Part shown: piece after piece, positions 23,825 through 32,290 of the stretch
Position numbering within the stretch: position 1 is the stretch's first letter
How the letters are laid out: each line of letters starts with the position of its first letter
Assembly (NCBI GenBank): GCA_050011815.1
Contig: JBEKIJ010000021.1
Coordinates: 58,835-122,834, forward strand
Source: Chersky-840 sp050011815
Lineage (GTDB): Bacteria > Actinomycetota > Acidimicrobiia > Acidimicrobiales > UBA8190
Length of the DNA: 64,000 nucleotides
Direction: 5' to 3'
Position numbers and translations under genes: made by a program
The notes under the pieces: model-generated
What the model was told of the DNA's origin: nothing
Seen by the model: only the letters and a program-made list of their open reading frames with translations
The model's database searches: none

Positions 23825-25273
23825 TCACCGCCGACCGGCACCCGACCGACTGCGGCCCGACGGCTTGCGCTTCTTCTTGGAGGCCGCTGCCCCCGGTCGC
23901 CGTTGGGTCGGGGCTGACGCTCGGGCGCGCTCGCGCGGTGCCTTGACCGGGGCAGGGACGGGTGCCTCGGGCCGTGCCGCCGCCATGAGCACCGCGGTGA
24001 CCCCGGCGGCCACGAGGAGCCACCACGGGTACACGCCGAGATGCCATTCGGCCACGATCGTGGTGAGCACCGCCACGGCGATGGAGATGCCGAATCGGCG
24101 CCGGCTCCCCCGCGCCGCGACGACCATTCCCACGGCGAGCGCCGGCCAGACGTAGTAGGCGGTCATCACCGACTCCGTATAGGTACGAAGCGCCAGGGCC
24201 AGCGCCGCGGCCCAGGCGAGCATCTCCGGCTTGTCCTTCCAGCGCCGTGCCCACCATCCCAGCCCGGCTGCGAGGACGAGCGTGGCGAGACGGACGGGTC
24301 CGCCCCCGACGGTCTCGTTGGACCCTCTCCCCCCGAGCCTGGGCGCCAGGAACGTCCACGGCGTCTGATGCGTGCCGCTGATGTCGGAATAGGCCGGCTG
24401 GTTCACGACATTGTGGAGGGTCTGGTGGAAGTTGGTCGCCACGGGCCCGACGGTCACCACCAGTGCGGGGAGAACGCCTTGGGCCACGAGAGCCGGCGCC
24501 CGGCGCCTGCCTCCCATGACAAGAAACAGTGGGAACAACACCACCACGAGGGGCTGCACGGCAAACGCCGCGCCGAAGAGCCAACCGGCCCACGTGAAGC
24601 GGTCGTCGAAGGCGAAGACCAGGGCGTACACGGCGAGTGCGATGGCGACGGCGTCCTCGGGATGGCCGAAGATCACGATCACGGGCCAGAGCAGGACCGC
24701 TTGGGTCACGTTGAGCATGGTCCGCCGCAAGGATGGAACCTGGAGTCGCTCGGCCAGGGCGTCAAAGGCGAACAGCGCCGTACAGGACAAGACCAGGACG
24801 TAGGGCTCGAGGAAGGCGAACCACTGCGGTTGAATCGCGTATTCGATGTGTGCCGTCGAGATGCGCGGCCCCGCCACCAGGATCTGCGTCGTGTGCGACA
24901 CGAAGAAGGCAGGTTGGGTGACGGGGTGATGATTCTTCATGATCTCGACGAACGTGGTGTCGAAGTGATTGCTGAGTGCTCCGAGCGGCGCCAGCAGGAT
25001 CAGAATCCCGGGAAAGGTCAGCACGGACGAGTTCGAATAGATGGACCCGAAGTGTCCATGGGCCAGCGCGCTCGTAGCGCGATAGGTGGCAGACAGATCC
25101 CCGGGCGAGATCCACGCCGAGGGGACGTGACGGACCACCGGCGCCCACCGAAAGACGTAGGCCAACCCCAAGCCGACGTAGACGACGGAGACGACCAACG
25201 GCCCGACCCGACGCCCGAGACGGGCGACGACTCGTGTGCTGAGTTGGCTGTTGTCGACGGCGGCCTTGGGCAT
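23825..25273 (-). CDS. Polytopic membrane protein, glycosyltransferase-like (GT87/DUF2029-type)
   Basis: A 482-residue membrane protein with roughly ten hydrophobic segments (for example VVSVVYVGLGLAYVF, SSVLTFPGILILLAPLGAL and AVALALAVYALVF-like runs) and a basic C-terminal tail (KKKRKPSGRSRSGAGRR). The pattern resembles polyprenol-phosphate-dependent mannosyltransferases of the actinobacterial envelope, with short Asp-containing loops, but a catalytic residue cannot be fixed. It converges on the sulfotransferase-glycosyltransferase pair with a 35-base gap, consistent with a shared surface-glycan function. Confidence 0.65.
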   Translation of the reverse strand: MPKAAVDNSQLSTRVVARLGRRVGPLVVSVVYVGLGLAYVFRWAPVVRHVPSAWISPGDLSATYRATSALAHGHFGSIYSNSSVLTFPGILILLAPLGALSNHFDTTFVEIMKNHHPVTQPAFFVSHTTQILVAGPRISTAHIEYAIQPQWFAFLEPYVLVLSCTALFAFDALAERLQVPSLRRTMLNVTQAVLLWPVIVIFGHPEDAVAIALAVYALVFAFDDRFTWAGWLFGAAFAVQPLVVVLFPLFLVMGGRRRAPALVAQGVLPALVVTVGPVATNFHQTLHNVVNQPAYSDISGTHQTPWTFLAPRLGGRGSNETVGGGPVRLATLVLAAGLGWWARRWKDKPEMLAWAAALALALRTYTESVMTAYYVWPALAVGMVVAARGSRRRFGISIAVAVLTTIVAEWHLGVYPWWLLVAAGVTAVLMAAARPEAPVPAPVKAPRERARASAPTQRRPGAAASKKKRKPSGRSRSGAGRR

Positions 25274-25334
25274 GGGACGCCCATGGTGCCATAGGGAGGC
25301 TTGGCGCGCTCTTGTGGCTGTACTCGGTGGTCGG

Positions 25335-25356
25335 GATTTGAACTCGCGACCTCTTG
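25335..25356 (-). repeat. attL-like 22-bp copy of tRNA-Pro T-arm
   Basis: This 22-base segment is identical to 29020-29041 inside the intact tRNA-Pro gene (anticodon-stem end, variable loop, T-arm). The flanking bases differ, so it is a tRNA fragment and not a gene. It is the expected left end of an element integrated at the tRNA 3' half. Confidence 0.7.
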
Positions 25357-25408
25357 CCGGTAGTCCTCGATTTTGCGTTAGTGGCTACCACGTTGGCTAC
25401 CACTCTCT

Positions 25409-25435
25409 GATCTCTTGAGGCCTGCGCAAGAGATC
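25409..25435. repeat. 9-bp perfect inverted repeat with 9-base loop
   Basis: GATCTCTTG and CAAGAGATC flank a 9-base loop. It may be an integrase-binding or terminator structure for the left end of the putative island. A T-tract is absent. Confidence 0.55.
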
Positions 25436-25577
25436 TAGATCTAGAGGCGACCCGTCCCGAATGGCAGGCAACCTGTGCCACACGTCAGGCTGAACGTGGC
25501 CACGGACGTCGACGCCGATCTCGGTTCGTGAGATCGATTCTCTCGGACGCACCATTACCGTCGCGGTAGCATGAGGC

Positions 25578-25766
25578 ATGGCCGATGAAGGATCCACGCA
25601 CGACCTCACCTCGCTGTTGGTAATCGCCGAAGACATTCGGGACGGAAATCGGTCTGAGCCGTTCACCATCGACGAGATTTACCGACTTTGCAACGAACTG
25701 AAACGGGCTATCGCGCTGCTCGGCGCTGACGAAGGTGAATCTCTGGATCTTGACGACGAGCTTTAG
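25578..25766 (+). CDS. Small acidic hypothetical protein
   Basis: A 62-residue acidic protein (MADEGSTHDLTSLLVIAED to DEGESLDLDDEL) with no Cys and no membrane segment. The ATG is 5 bases after a TAGCAT -10, a leaderless arrangement. The helix IYRLCNELKRAIALLG is predicted to be amphipathic. It lies inside the putative island and is AT-richer than its surroundings. No homologue is recognised. Confidence 0.5.
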   Translation: MADEGSTHDLTSLLVIAEDIRDGNRSEPFTIDEIYRLCNELKRAIALLGADEGESLDLDDEL

Positions 25767-25835
25767 GCCCGGAGGTAGACCCCAGATTGCGAACGCCGAC
25801 CCTCCTGCCCCGGATCTGGGGGCCCGATTCCTCGT

Positions 25836-26123
25836 CTATGGGTGATTGTGTGCATCCACGTCTTCCACTTTGGCGACGCGCCATGCATATACCGGGATGA
25901 AGCCGAGTAGGAACACGGCGAAGAATGCTCCCAATATGCCCATGACGAGAGCAAAGCTGTCTGTTATGCCCAAGGCGACGCCGCCAGCAGCTGCCAGTGC
26001 CATAAGGATTAGGGCGGTCACCAAGCGCCCCCTGGGCGCTCGCTGTACCCCCTCCATCGCGTCGGAACGGCGAAGGATTCCCCAATGCGCCCAAAGAGAC
26101 AACCAGCCACCCATCACGAACAC
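25836..26123 (-). CDS. Small two-helix membrane protein, hypothetical
   Basis: A 95-residue protein with two membrane helices (LVTALILMALAAAGGVALGI and VMGILGAFFAVFLLGFIPVY) joined by a short loop, and a C-terminus ending DVDAHNHP. No motif of a known transporter is present. It lies inside the putative island with the next small membrane gene, which has a similar layout. Function unknown. Confidence 0.55.
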   Translation of the reverse strand: MFVMGGWLSLWAHWGILRRSDAMEGVQRAPRGRLVTALILMALAAAGGVALGITDSFALVMGILGAFFAVFLLGFIPVYAWRVAKVEDVDAHNHP

Positions 26124-26292
26124 ATTCTAGAGGCCACCTCGTCCAGGCTCACGGGACCGGGATCCCCTCTTTCAGGGTCGAAGATGGTCGATCGAAGTCC
26201 CCGAGTATGCGTACTGCCGGTCGCGGTTGTTGTCGAGTCTCGACCCCGGTCGGGAACGGCACTTGTGCGCTCGGCGGAGGGTGGAGAACCAG

Positions 26293-26589
26293 CTAGTGGC
26301 GCGCGGAACGGCGTCCTCGGTACCAGCTGTAAACGACAGCAAGGACTACCAGCCACAAAACCTCCGCGGCACCGCCCAACAACCACGCGAGCACGCCGGG
26401 TCCAGGTTCAAATGGAAAGCCCCACGTCAAGGCCAGAGGCCAGAAGGTCAGGGCTAAGAAACCAATGTCCTTCGCGATGGCTTTCTTCCAGGACTCAGTT
26501 TCACGTGCCGTCGCTCGTTGAAGGCCCACCGGGTTCACTCTACGCCCACCCGCTCGGGAGCGGGCCTGGGGGATCGGTATCAGACCCAT
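26293..26589 (-). CDS. Small membrane protein, hypothetical
   Basis: About 98 residues from ATG 26589 with two hydrophobic segments (DIGFLALTFWPLALTWGF and LLGGAAEVLWLVVLAVVYSWY) and a basic end (RGRRSARH). The frame is open further to 26724, but that part overlaps the Kelch-type gene and has a shadow-like composition. A GTG at 26538 is another possible start. Function is not recognised. Confidence 0.45.
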   Translation of the reverse strand: MGLIPIPQARSRAGGRRVNPVGLQRATARETESWKKAIAKDIGFLALTFWPLALTWGFPFEPGPGVLAWLLGGAAEVLWLVVLAVVYSWYRGRRSARH

Positions 26590-26665
26590 CACCGGACGTG
26601 CCCTGTGATGGCTTCGGAACCGCTCGCCGCTGCTGGCTGCGGCGAGCCGAGGACCCCCGGCGGGG

Positions 26666-28978
26666 TCAGCCCGTTGCCTGGTGGGTGGGCGTGGAGCCGT
26701 CGGGCAACAAGAGGTCGAACCCATCGGGCGTGTTCAACATGCCCGGCGCCGTGCCGGCCTGATCGTTGACCCCGTACTGCCATACGAGGGCTCCCGTCTT
26801 GGGGTCGAAGGCCACCATCCGGTTCCGATAGTCGTCGTTGGCCATGACGACCCCGCTCGGCAAGAGCTCGGCCAACGAGGGATGATCGAGCATGCCCGGA
26901 CCGGTGGCGACGTCATAGCGGTAGATGATCTGTCCGGTGCGGGTGAATTCCAGCACCTGGCCAGGAGTCGAGTAATCAGCGATGAGGTAGAGGTCCGGCC
27001 CGATCTGCTGCGGGTCAGACGGGTAGGCGATGGGCAGGTGCACGGTCCATACCAGGGCGCCGTGCGGCGTGTATTCGGTCACCCATGACCCGTTGATCTC
27101 CGACACCAGGAGGTTGCCGTCGGCGAGCGGTGTATCACCGTTCGGGGACCCCATCGACGCCGGCGGATTGTGCACACAGACGCCGTCGGTGCCGATCTGA
27201 TCGGCCACTGTGTGGTCGGCGTTGAGGACGAGCACCCGGCAGTTCTGCGCGTCGGCGACGGTGATCTGCCCGTTCTTGAGCAGATAGGCGTCATCGGGTT
27301 CGTGGAGGTATCCCACCGCGGTCCCGGGCTGCTTGGGATGTCCGTAGGACCACAGGATCTTTCCCGACGGGTACCCGATCTCCACAATGGTCTCGTTTTG
27401 CTCCTGGTTGGAGATGATGGCCGTGCCCTTGTCGATGAAGAAGGCATCGTCGGGGAAATAGAAGCCCAAGGGGTCGGGCCCCGACGTGGCCGAGGGGTAT
27501 GTCCACAGGATGTGCATGGCTGCGTCGAGAACCAGGAGGCGATCGTTACCGCGGTCGGCGATCAACAGGTTGGCGCCGAAGTAGGGGGAACCGGCCCCCG
27601 CAGCACCGGCGGTGCCGAAGGCGGCGTCGGGCGTCAGCATCTGCACCGCCGTGACCGGCGTTCCACCGGACTCCCCGCCCACCAACCACGCTCTTGATCC
27701 GATGACCGCCACCCCGGCATGCGAGACCGGCACCTGAAGGCGTCCTGCGACCTCAGTGCGCTGAGAGATCGGGTCGAAGGACCAGATCGTAGAGACCGTG
27801 TTCGTCGTGCCCGATGCGGCGGCGGTGAGGATGGCCGACCCTGTGGCCGTCCGACGGGCATCGGGGACGGCGCCACTCTTGCCTAAACCGGGACTGGAGG
27901 AGGACGAGGCGGAGGTCTGGGTCGTCCCCATCCCAGGGGTGGAGGGTTGCGGGACGGTGCTCTCGCCCCCGACCACATAGACGGAGCCGGTCAACGTGAC
28001 CGCGGCGGCACCGCTTATGGGCTCGGGAAGGTGACCGACGACGGCGGCGTGATGGCGGGTGGGATCGACGGCTTGGACGGTATCGACCGGTTGACCGGCT
28101 CCAGCCCCGGTAATTGCTTGGCCACCGAAGACGTAGATCCTGCCGCCCACGGCGGCGACGGCCCCATATCGAACAGGCACCGGCAGCGTCGCCACCGTGG
28201 AGAAGGTGCGGCCGTCGGTAGTGCCGAGGACCACGGCGTCGGCATTCGTCCCGTCGTAGCCGCCGACGACGTAGGTCGTCGAGCCGATGGTGACAGACGA
28301 AGAGTCCGATCGCGCCTGGGGCAAGGAACCCACCACGGTGGCGGTGGGGGTGGGTGATCCGGCGCTGAGGGCCGGGCCGGACGGCTCTGGGAACGCCTGG
28401 ACGACCCCGACCGTCGTCGCGTCCCCGCCGCCGAACACCACGTCCTTTCCGGCGATGACGGCCCCCGACGCGTCGTGGAGCGGGCCGGTCAGATCACCGG
28501 CCGGTGCCAGCGCCCCGGTCGAGGTGTCGAGGGTGTAGATACCACTCGACGACGTGTTGCCCGTGGTCAATCCACCGAGCACCGACAACTGGTTGCCGAC
28601 AACCGGGAGCACCACGGCGCGACTGAGCGGTGCCTTGAGGGACCAGGGGAGTAGTCCCGACTCCACCGCAGGGATGGCGGTGGCCTTCGGTGGGACACTT
28701 CGATGGTGCAGTGGTCGGTGGACCGCTGTGGCCGGACTCCGCTCGTTCGTCGAGCCGGGCCATGTCTCGGCCACGACGATGCCGATGACGACCACGACGA
28801 CGAGACCGACGAGAAGGCGCGTACGTCGGACACGGGATGACGCGTGTCGAGGTCGCGACCCCGAGAGTTGGCGCGCCAGGAGTGTCGCTCCCCCGGGTTC
28901 ATCCCGCCCTCGACGTTTCGGCACCGAGCGGAACGTAGCGGACGAGAGCGCTCGCGCGATGTCATGCAGGCGCACCAC
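26666..28978 (-). CDS. Membrane-anchored Kelch/beta-propeller protein
   Basis: A 770-residue protein with one N-terminal membrane helix (LLVGLVVVVVIGIVVAETW). It is followed by several Kelch-type repeats (VVGGYDGTNADAVVLG, RIYVFGGQ, VYVVGGES and AWLVGGES motifs) and a C-terminal second propeller with NHL/arylsulfotransferase-like blades (LLIADRGNDRLLVLDA, ILWSYGHPKQPGT, NLLVSEINGSWVTEYTPHG). Repeats rather than a catalytic centre dominate, so it is probably an extracytoplasmic binding or scaffolding protein. It starts only 27 bases from the 3' end of tRNA-Pro and would be the first gene of the putative island. The exact start is uncertain. Confidence 0.8.
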   Translation of the reverse strand: MVRLHDIARALSSATFRSVPKRRGRDEPGGATLLARQLSGSRPRHASSRVRRTRLLVGLVVVVVIGIVVAETWPGSTNERSPATAVHRPLHHRSVPPKATAIPAVESGLLPWSLKAPLSRAVVLPVVGNQLSVLGGLTTGNTSSSGIYTLDTSTGALAPAGDLTGPLHDASGAVIAGKDVVFGGGDATTVGVVQAFPEPSGPALSAGSPTPTATVVGSLPQARSDSSSVTIGSTTYVVGGYDGTNADAVVLGTTDGRTFSTVATLPVPVRYGAVAAVGGRIYVFGGQAITGAGAGQPVDTVQAVDPTRHHAAVVGHLPEPISGAAAVTLTGSVYVVGGESTVPQPSTPGMGTTQTSASSSSSPGLGKSGAVPDARRTATGSAILTAAASGTTNTVSTIWSFDPISQRTEVAGRLQVPVSHAGVAVIGSRAWLVGGESGGTPVTAVQMLTPDAAFGTAGAAGAGSPYFGANLLIADRGNDRLLVLDAAMHILWTYPSATSGPDPLGFYFPDDAFFIDKGTAIISNQEQNETIVEIGYPSGKILWSYGHPKQPGTAVGYLHEPDDAYLLKNGQITVADAQNCRVLVLNADHTVADQIGTDGVCVHNPPASMGSPNGDTPLADGNLLVSEINGSWVTEYTPHGALVWTVHLPIAYPSDPQQIGPDLYLIADYSTPGQVLEFTRTGQIIYRYDVATGPGMLDHPSLAELLPSGVVMANDDYRNRMVAFDPKTGALVWQYGVNDQAGTAPGMLNTPDGFDLLLPDGSTPTHQATG

Positions 28979-29004
28979 CGGGCAGCCTTATTATTCACGT
29001 GGCT

Positions 29005-29082
29005 TGGTCGGGCTGGCGAGATTTGAACTCGCGACCTCTTGACCCCCAGTCAAGCGCGCTAACCAAGCTGCGCCACAGCCCG
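29005..29082 (-). tRNA. tRNA-Pro, anticodon GGG
   Basis: A 78-base cloverleaf on the minus strand including encoded CCA. The acceptor stem pairs CGGGCTG with CAGCCCG, the D-stem is GCGC/GCGC, the anticodon stem CTTGA/TCAAG frames loop CTGGGGG (anticodon GGG), and the T-stem GCGAG/CTCGC encloses TTCAAAT. All arms pair, so it should be functional. Its T-arm is copied at 25335-25356. Confidence 0.95.
29020..29041 (-). repeat. attR-like 22-bp segment within tRNA-Pro
   Basis: The end of the anticodon stem, variable loop, T-stem 5' side and T-loop of tRNA-Pro; identical to 25335-25356. T-arm sublocations are common crossover sites for tyrosine integrases. Confidence 0.7.
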
Positions 29083-29113
29083 TCGCTGCAGCCCGCCAGT
29101 GTAGACGCATTGG

Positions 29114-29308
29114 TCAGGCGTGATGCACGAGCCACCCGATCCCCTGGTATGCCCGCCAGACGAGGTAGACGCCCGTGGCGGCGATCATCAGCTTGAAATG
29201 CCACGGGATCTTGCGGCGTGCCAGTGGTTCGCCGCAATCGGGGCATTCGCCCTCGTCGGTGAGGTCGTCCTCCTCGACCATGTGGTCGCAGGTGTCACAC
29301 CACGGCAC
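29114..29308 (-). CDS. Small zinc-ribbon membrane protein
   Basis: A 64-residue protein with two CX2C pairs (CDTC, CPDC) forming a zinc ribbon, and a C-terminal membrane helix (LMIAATGVYLVWRAYQGIGW). Short Zn-ribbon/transmembrane proteins of this kind are frequent actinobacterial hypotheticals. The start is GTG 29308. It is 62 bases downstream of der. No function can be given. Confidence 0.65.
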   Translation of the reverse strand: MPWCDTCDHMVEEDDLTDEGECPDCGEPLARRKIPWHFKLMIAATGVYLVWRAYQGIGWLVHHA

Positions 29309-29370
29309 GGTCAGGCTCCTCGGATGGCGACGTCAAGTGGCACGTCCGACTCAGCCACGCCGGTCCGGCC

Positions 29371-30768
29371 TCACGACCCGATTCGTACCCGGAACTTCAC
29401 CGGTGTGGGCCCGATCCCGAACTGCTCGCGCAGCTTGCGCTCCACGTACCGCAGGTACGGGGCGGGCAGGCGCCTCGTGGTGAACAGCGTAAAGGTGGGA
29501 GGGTCGATGGCTCCCTGCACCGCGTACTTGATCCTCGCTCCGGGAGACGCGTGGGCGCTCTGGATGGACCGTATGGCCCGGTTGAGCTCGCCGGTCGGGA
29601 TGCGGTGATGGTATGCCTCCACGGCGCGTCCCAGGGCCGGCAGGATCTTGTGCACACCCATCCCGCTCTTGGCGCTCACCTTGACGATGGGCGAGTCCCC
29701 CAGAAAGGCAAGGCGGTCTTCCACGTCGTCGACGATGTCGCGCCGAGCTTCGGCCCCGAGGAGCTCCCACTTGTTGAGGATGACGAGCACGGGGCTCCCC
29801 GATGCGCCGATCCGCTCCGCCAGGCGCTGGTCCTGGTGGGTCACCCCGTCGGTGGCGTCGATCACCAGCAGCACCACATCGGCCCGGTCGAGGGCCTGGA
29901 GGGCCCGGACCATGGCGTAGTACTCGGTCCCTTCCTCGGTGCGCGACCGACGCCTCATGCCGGCGGTGTCGATGAAGCGGATGGGCCCTTCGGCCGTCTC
30001 GATCTGGGTGTCGATGGCGTCGCGTGTCGTCCCGGGGAGGTCGTGGACGACCGAGCGCTCCTCTCCCAACATGCGATTGAACAGCGTCGACTTGCCCACG
30101 TTGGGCCGCCCGACGATGGCCACCCGGGTGGCGAGGCCCTCGGAGGCGGTACCGCCCGGTTCGGCCCCCGGCCCGCTCCCCGCCTCCTGGTCGTCGCCGA
30201 CCGAGCCGGAGCGGTCGGGCAGCATCCGGACGACTTCGTCGAGGAGGTCCCCTGTCCCCCGTCCGTGCAGGGCGCTGACCATCCACGGGTCGCCGAGGCC
30301 GAGGGAGACGAGCTCCCAGGCGTCAGCCTCGCGGCGGTCGTTGTCGACCTTGTTGGCCACCAGGAGCACGGGCCGCCCCGATCGGGTGAGCACCCTGGCC
30401 ACGTCGTCGTCCTCGGTGGTGATGCCCACCGCGGCATCGACGATCAGGAGCACGAGGTCGGCGCCGGCGACGGCTCGTTCGGCCTGCTTGGTCACCTTGG
30501 CATCGAGGGTGTCGCCCTTGCCCAACCACCCCCCGGTGTCGACCACCACGAAGGGTCGGCCGTTCCATTCACACTCGAGCTCGAGCCGGTCCCGGGTCAC
30601 GCCGGGCTTCTCCTGGACCACGGCGGCGCGCCGTCCCACGAACCGGTTCACGAGCGTCGACTTCCCCACGTTGGGGCGTCCGGCGATGACGACCAGCGGG
30701 AGCTGGGCGGTGGGATCGGAGGTGGGTGTGGCTCTTCGTGGGGCGCCCACGGGCGCAGCGCCGGTCAC
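29371..30768 (-). CDS. der: Ribosome biogenesis GTPase Der (EngA)
   Basis: A 465-residue protein with two tandem GTPase domains, each with GRPNVGKST, DTGG or DTAG, and NKVD or NKWE motifs, plus the C-terminal KH-like domain (PPTFTLFTTRRLPAPYLRYVERKLREQFG). Der associates with the 50S subunit during assembly. The true start is GTG 30768, overlapping the preceding radical-SAM stop by 4 bases (GTGA). The open frame upstream to 30960 belongs to that gene. In mycobacteria der follows cmk directly. Here they are separated by about 11 kb. Confidence 0.96.
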   Translation of the reverse strand: MTGAAPVGAPRRATPTSDPTAQLPLVVIAGRPNVGKSTLVNRFVGRRAAVVQEKPGVTRDRLELECEWNGRPFVVVDTGGWLGKGDTLDAKVTKQAERAVAGADLVLLIVDAAVGITTEDDDVARVLTRSGRPVLLVANKVDNDRREADAWELVSLGLGDPWMVSALHGRGTGDLLDEVVRMLPDRSGSVGDDQEAGSGPGAEPGGTASEGLATRVAIVGRPNVGKSTLFNRMLGEERSVVHDLPGTTRDAIDTQIETAEGPIRFIDTAGMRRRSRTEEGTEYYAMVRALQALDRADVVLLVIDATDGVTHQDQRLAERIGASGSPVLVILNKWELLGAEARRDIVDDVEDRLAFLGDSPIVKVSAKSGMGVHKILPALGRAVEAYHHRIPTGELNRAIRSIQSAHASPGARIKYAVQGAIDPPTFTLFTTRRLPAPYLRYVERKLREQFGIGPTPVKFRVRIGS

Positions 30769-32216
30769 CGCGATGCACCGAGAGTCACGGTGACCGGTCC
30801 GGGCGGGGCCGCGCTCGATGATGCCGGTGGGGAACCCGGAGCCGCTCTGGCGCCTTGGAGGGCGAGGCGCAACGAGTATCCGTCGCTCGGGATCACCTCG
30901 ACCTGAAGAGGGAGGTCTGCCACGGTCATGCCGTCGAGGAAGGTTCCCTCCGAGAGGCACACGTCAGGGAGGAGATACCGCCCACCGGACGGCTGGTCGG
31001 CCAGCACCCGGGCGACGTCACTGCCGGTGATCAACCCGGTGACGCCGATGTTGCCGCCGAAGAACGTGTTGGGCACGGGGACCAGTCGGACCCACGGTCC
31101 CTGGTCACGGAGAAGGGGTTCGAGGACCGTGGCGCCGAGCTCTCCGGTGATGATGGCCACCGGCGTGTGTGGTGCGGGAGAAACCTGTTCGTCCGACAGC
31201 CCGGCATGGCCGTTCGATCGCGGGGCCCGGTAGCCCGCGGCCGGAGCGCCGTCCACCCAGGAGAAGAACCCGGGCTGCACGCCATAGGCGGCGGAAGTGT
31301 CGCCGTGGAAGGCGGCTTCGAAGGCGCGGGCCATGCCGATGCCGTTCTCGTGCTGGGGAAAGCCGTCGTAGGCCGCCGCCGGTGGGAAGGGCCGGCCGGC
31401 CAGGAGGTAGTACTCATCGGCGCAGTACACGAGGCGCCGGCCGAGGCGACCCAGGCACAGCTCCTGCCATTGCTCCACCACATCGATCACGGCCGCCGCC
31501 TCGGCCACGGTGTGGGGGCGCATGGACGGTTCGGTTGTGTAGTCACTCACCCCGAGCGGCACGCATGCCACCGTGGCGAGATCGCTGTACTCGTCGACGA
31601 GCCCGGCCAGTGTCGTCTCGAGCGCCCCGGCGTCGTTGATCCCGGGGCACACCACGACCTGTCCGTGCACCTCGATACCCCCGTCCAACAGGGCACGCAA
31701 CCAACGCAGGCTGGTGGCGCCCCGGGGGTTGCGCAGCATCCGGGCCCGCAGCTCGGGGTCGGTGCTGTGGATGGACACGAACAGCGGGGACAGCCGCTCG
31801 GTGAGGACCCGCTCGAGGTCGAGCTCGGTGAAGCGCGTCAGGGTGGTGAAGTTCCCGTAGAGGAACGACAGCCGGTAGTCGTCGTCTTTGAGGTACAGGC
31901 TCCGCCGCATCCCCTTGGGCAGTTGGTAGATGAAGCAGAACTCGCAGTGGTTGTCGCAGGTGCGCACCCGGTCGAACAGGGCCGAGGACACCTCGATCCC
32001 GGGGACCTCCCCCGCCTCCTTGTGGAGTGACACGGTGAGCTCTTCGTGGCCCCGGCGGATCTCGAGCTCGGGATCGGCCTCGTCGACCAGGAGGCGGTAC
32101 TCGATCACGTCGCGTGGCACGCGGCCGTCCACGGCGAGCAGCTCGTCATTCACCCGGAGGCCGGCACGCTGCGCTGGGGAAGCGACCGCCACGGAGACCA
32201 CCCGAGGCGCCGACAT
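30765..32216 (-). CDS. DUF512 protein: PDZ domain plus radical-SAM-like core
   Basis: A 483-residue protein. The N-terminal PDZ-type domain (VSVAVASPAQRAGLRVNDELLAVDGR) is followed by a radical-SAM-like region with CDNHCEFCF (CX3CX2C) and RLSFLYGNFTTLT, then the DUF512 domain. Proteins of this family occur beside der in many bacteria, but their reaction is unknown. The ATG at 32216 is 7 bases after a TAGCCT -10, giving a leaderless mRNA; the first 18 residues of the open frame are not used. It is coupled to der by a 4-base overlap. Confidence 0.85.
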   Translation of the reverse strand: MSAPRVVSVAVASPAQRAGLRVNDELLAVDGRVPRDVIEYRLLVDEADPELEIRRGHEELTVSLHKEAGEVPGIEVSSALFDRVRTCDNHCEFCFIYQLPKGMRRSLYLKDDDYRLSFLYGNFTTLTRFTELDLERVLTERLSPLFVSIHSTDPELRARMLRNPRGATSLRWLRALLDGGIEVHGQVVVCPGINDAGALETTLAGLVDEYSDLATVACVPLGVSDYTTEPSMRPHTVAEAAAVIDVVEQWQELCLGRLGRRLVYCADEYYLLAGRPFPPAAAYDGFPQHENGIGMARAFEAAFHGDTSAAYGVQPGFFSWVDGAPAAGYRAPRSNGHAGLSDEQVSPAPHTPVAIITGELGATVLEPLLRDQGPWVRLVPVPNTFFGGNIGVTGLITGSDVARVLADQPSGGRYLLPDVCLSEGTFLDGMTVADLPLQVEVIPSDGYSLRLALQGARAAPGSPPASSSAAPPGPVTVTLGASR

Positions 32217-32223
32217 GTGCTTC

Positions 32224-32229
32224 AGGCTA
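32224..32229 (-). promoter_or_regulatory. -10 element TAGCCT, leaderless
   Basis: TAGCCT on the minus strand, 7 bases before ATG 32216. It is the promoter for the DUF512-der operon. The divergent ispH promoter at 32279-32284 is 50 bases away. Confidence 0.5.
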
Positions 32230-32278
32230 CCTGTTCCCCGGGGTCTGCATCCCCGGCGGAGAGGGCACATGGGCCCAG

Positions 32279-32284
32279 TAACCT
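32279..32284 (+). promoter_or_regulatory. -10 element TAACCT, leaderless
   Basis: TAACCT ends 6 bases before GTG 32291, with no ribosome-binding site. CCCAG/CTGGG flanks form a short dyad around it. Confidence 0.5.
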
Positions 32285-32290
32285 GGGACT

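Larger units (their letters stand above)
25274..25577. other. Intergenic region carrying tRNA-fragment repeat and 9-bp hairpin
   Basis: About 300 bases with lower GC than the flanks. It contains a partial tRNA-Pro T-arm copy (25335-25356), two direct copies of TGGCTACCAC near 25382-25403, a 9-bp perfect inverted repeat (25409-25435) and an AGATCTAGATCT palindrome near 25431. These are typical of an attachment-site region. No gene seen. Confidence 0.5.
25335..29041. mobile_element. Putative integrated-element remnant at tRNA-Pro
   Basis: The 3.7-kb interval between the two 22-bp copies lies on the 3' side of the minus-strand tRNA-Pro, where site-specific integrases normally insert. It holds three small genes of lower GC and the Kelch-type gene, but no integrase or phage gene. 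The acceptor-stem sequence following the left copy is not that of a tRNA-Pro, so the element is old or degraded, or the repeat has another origin. Confidence 0.5.
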
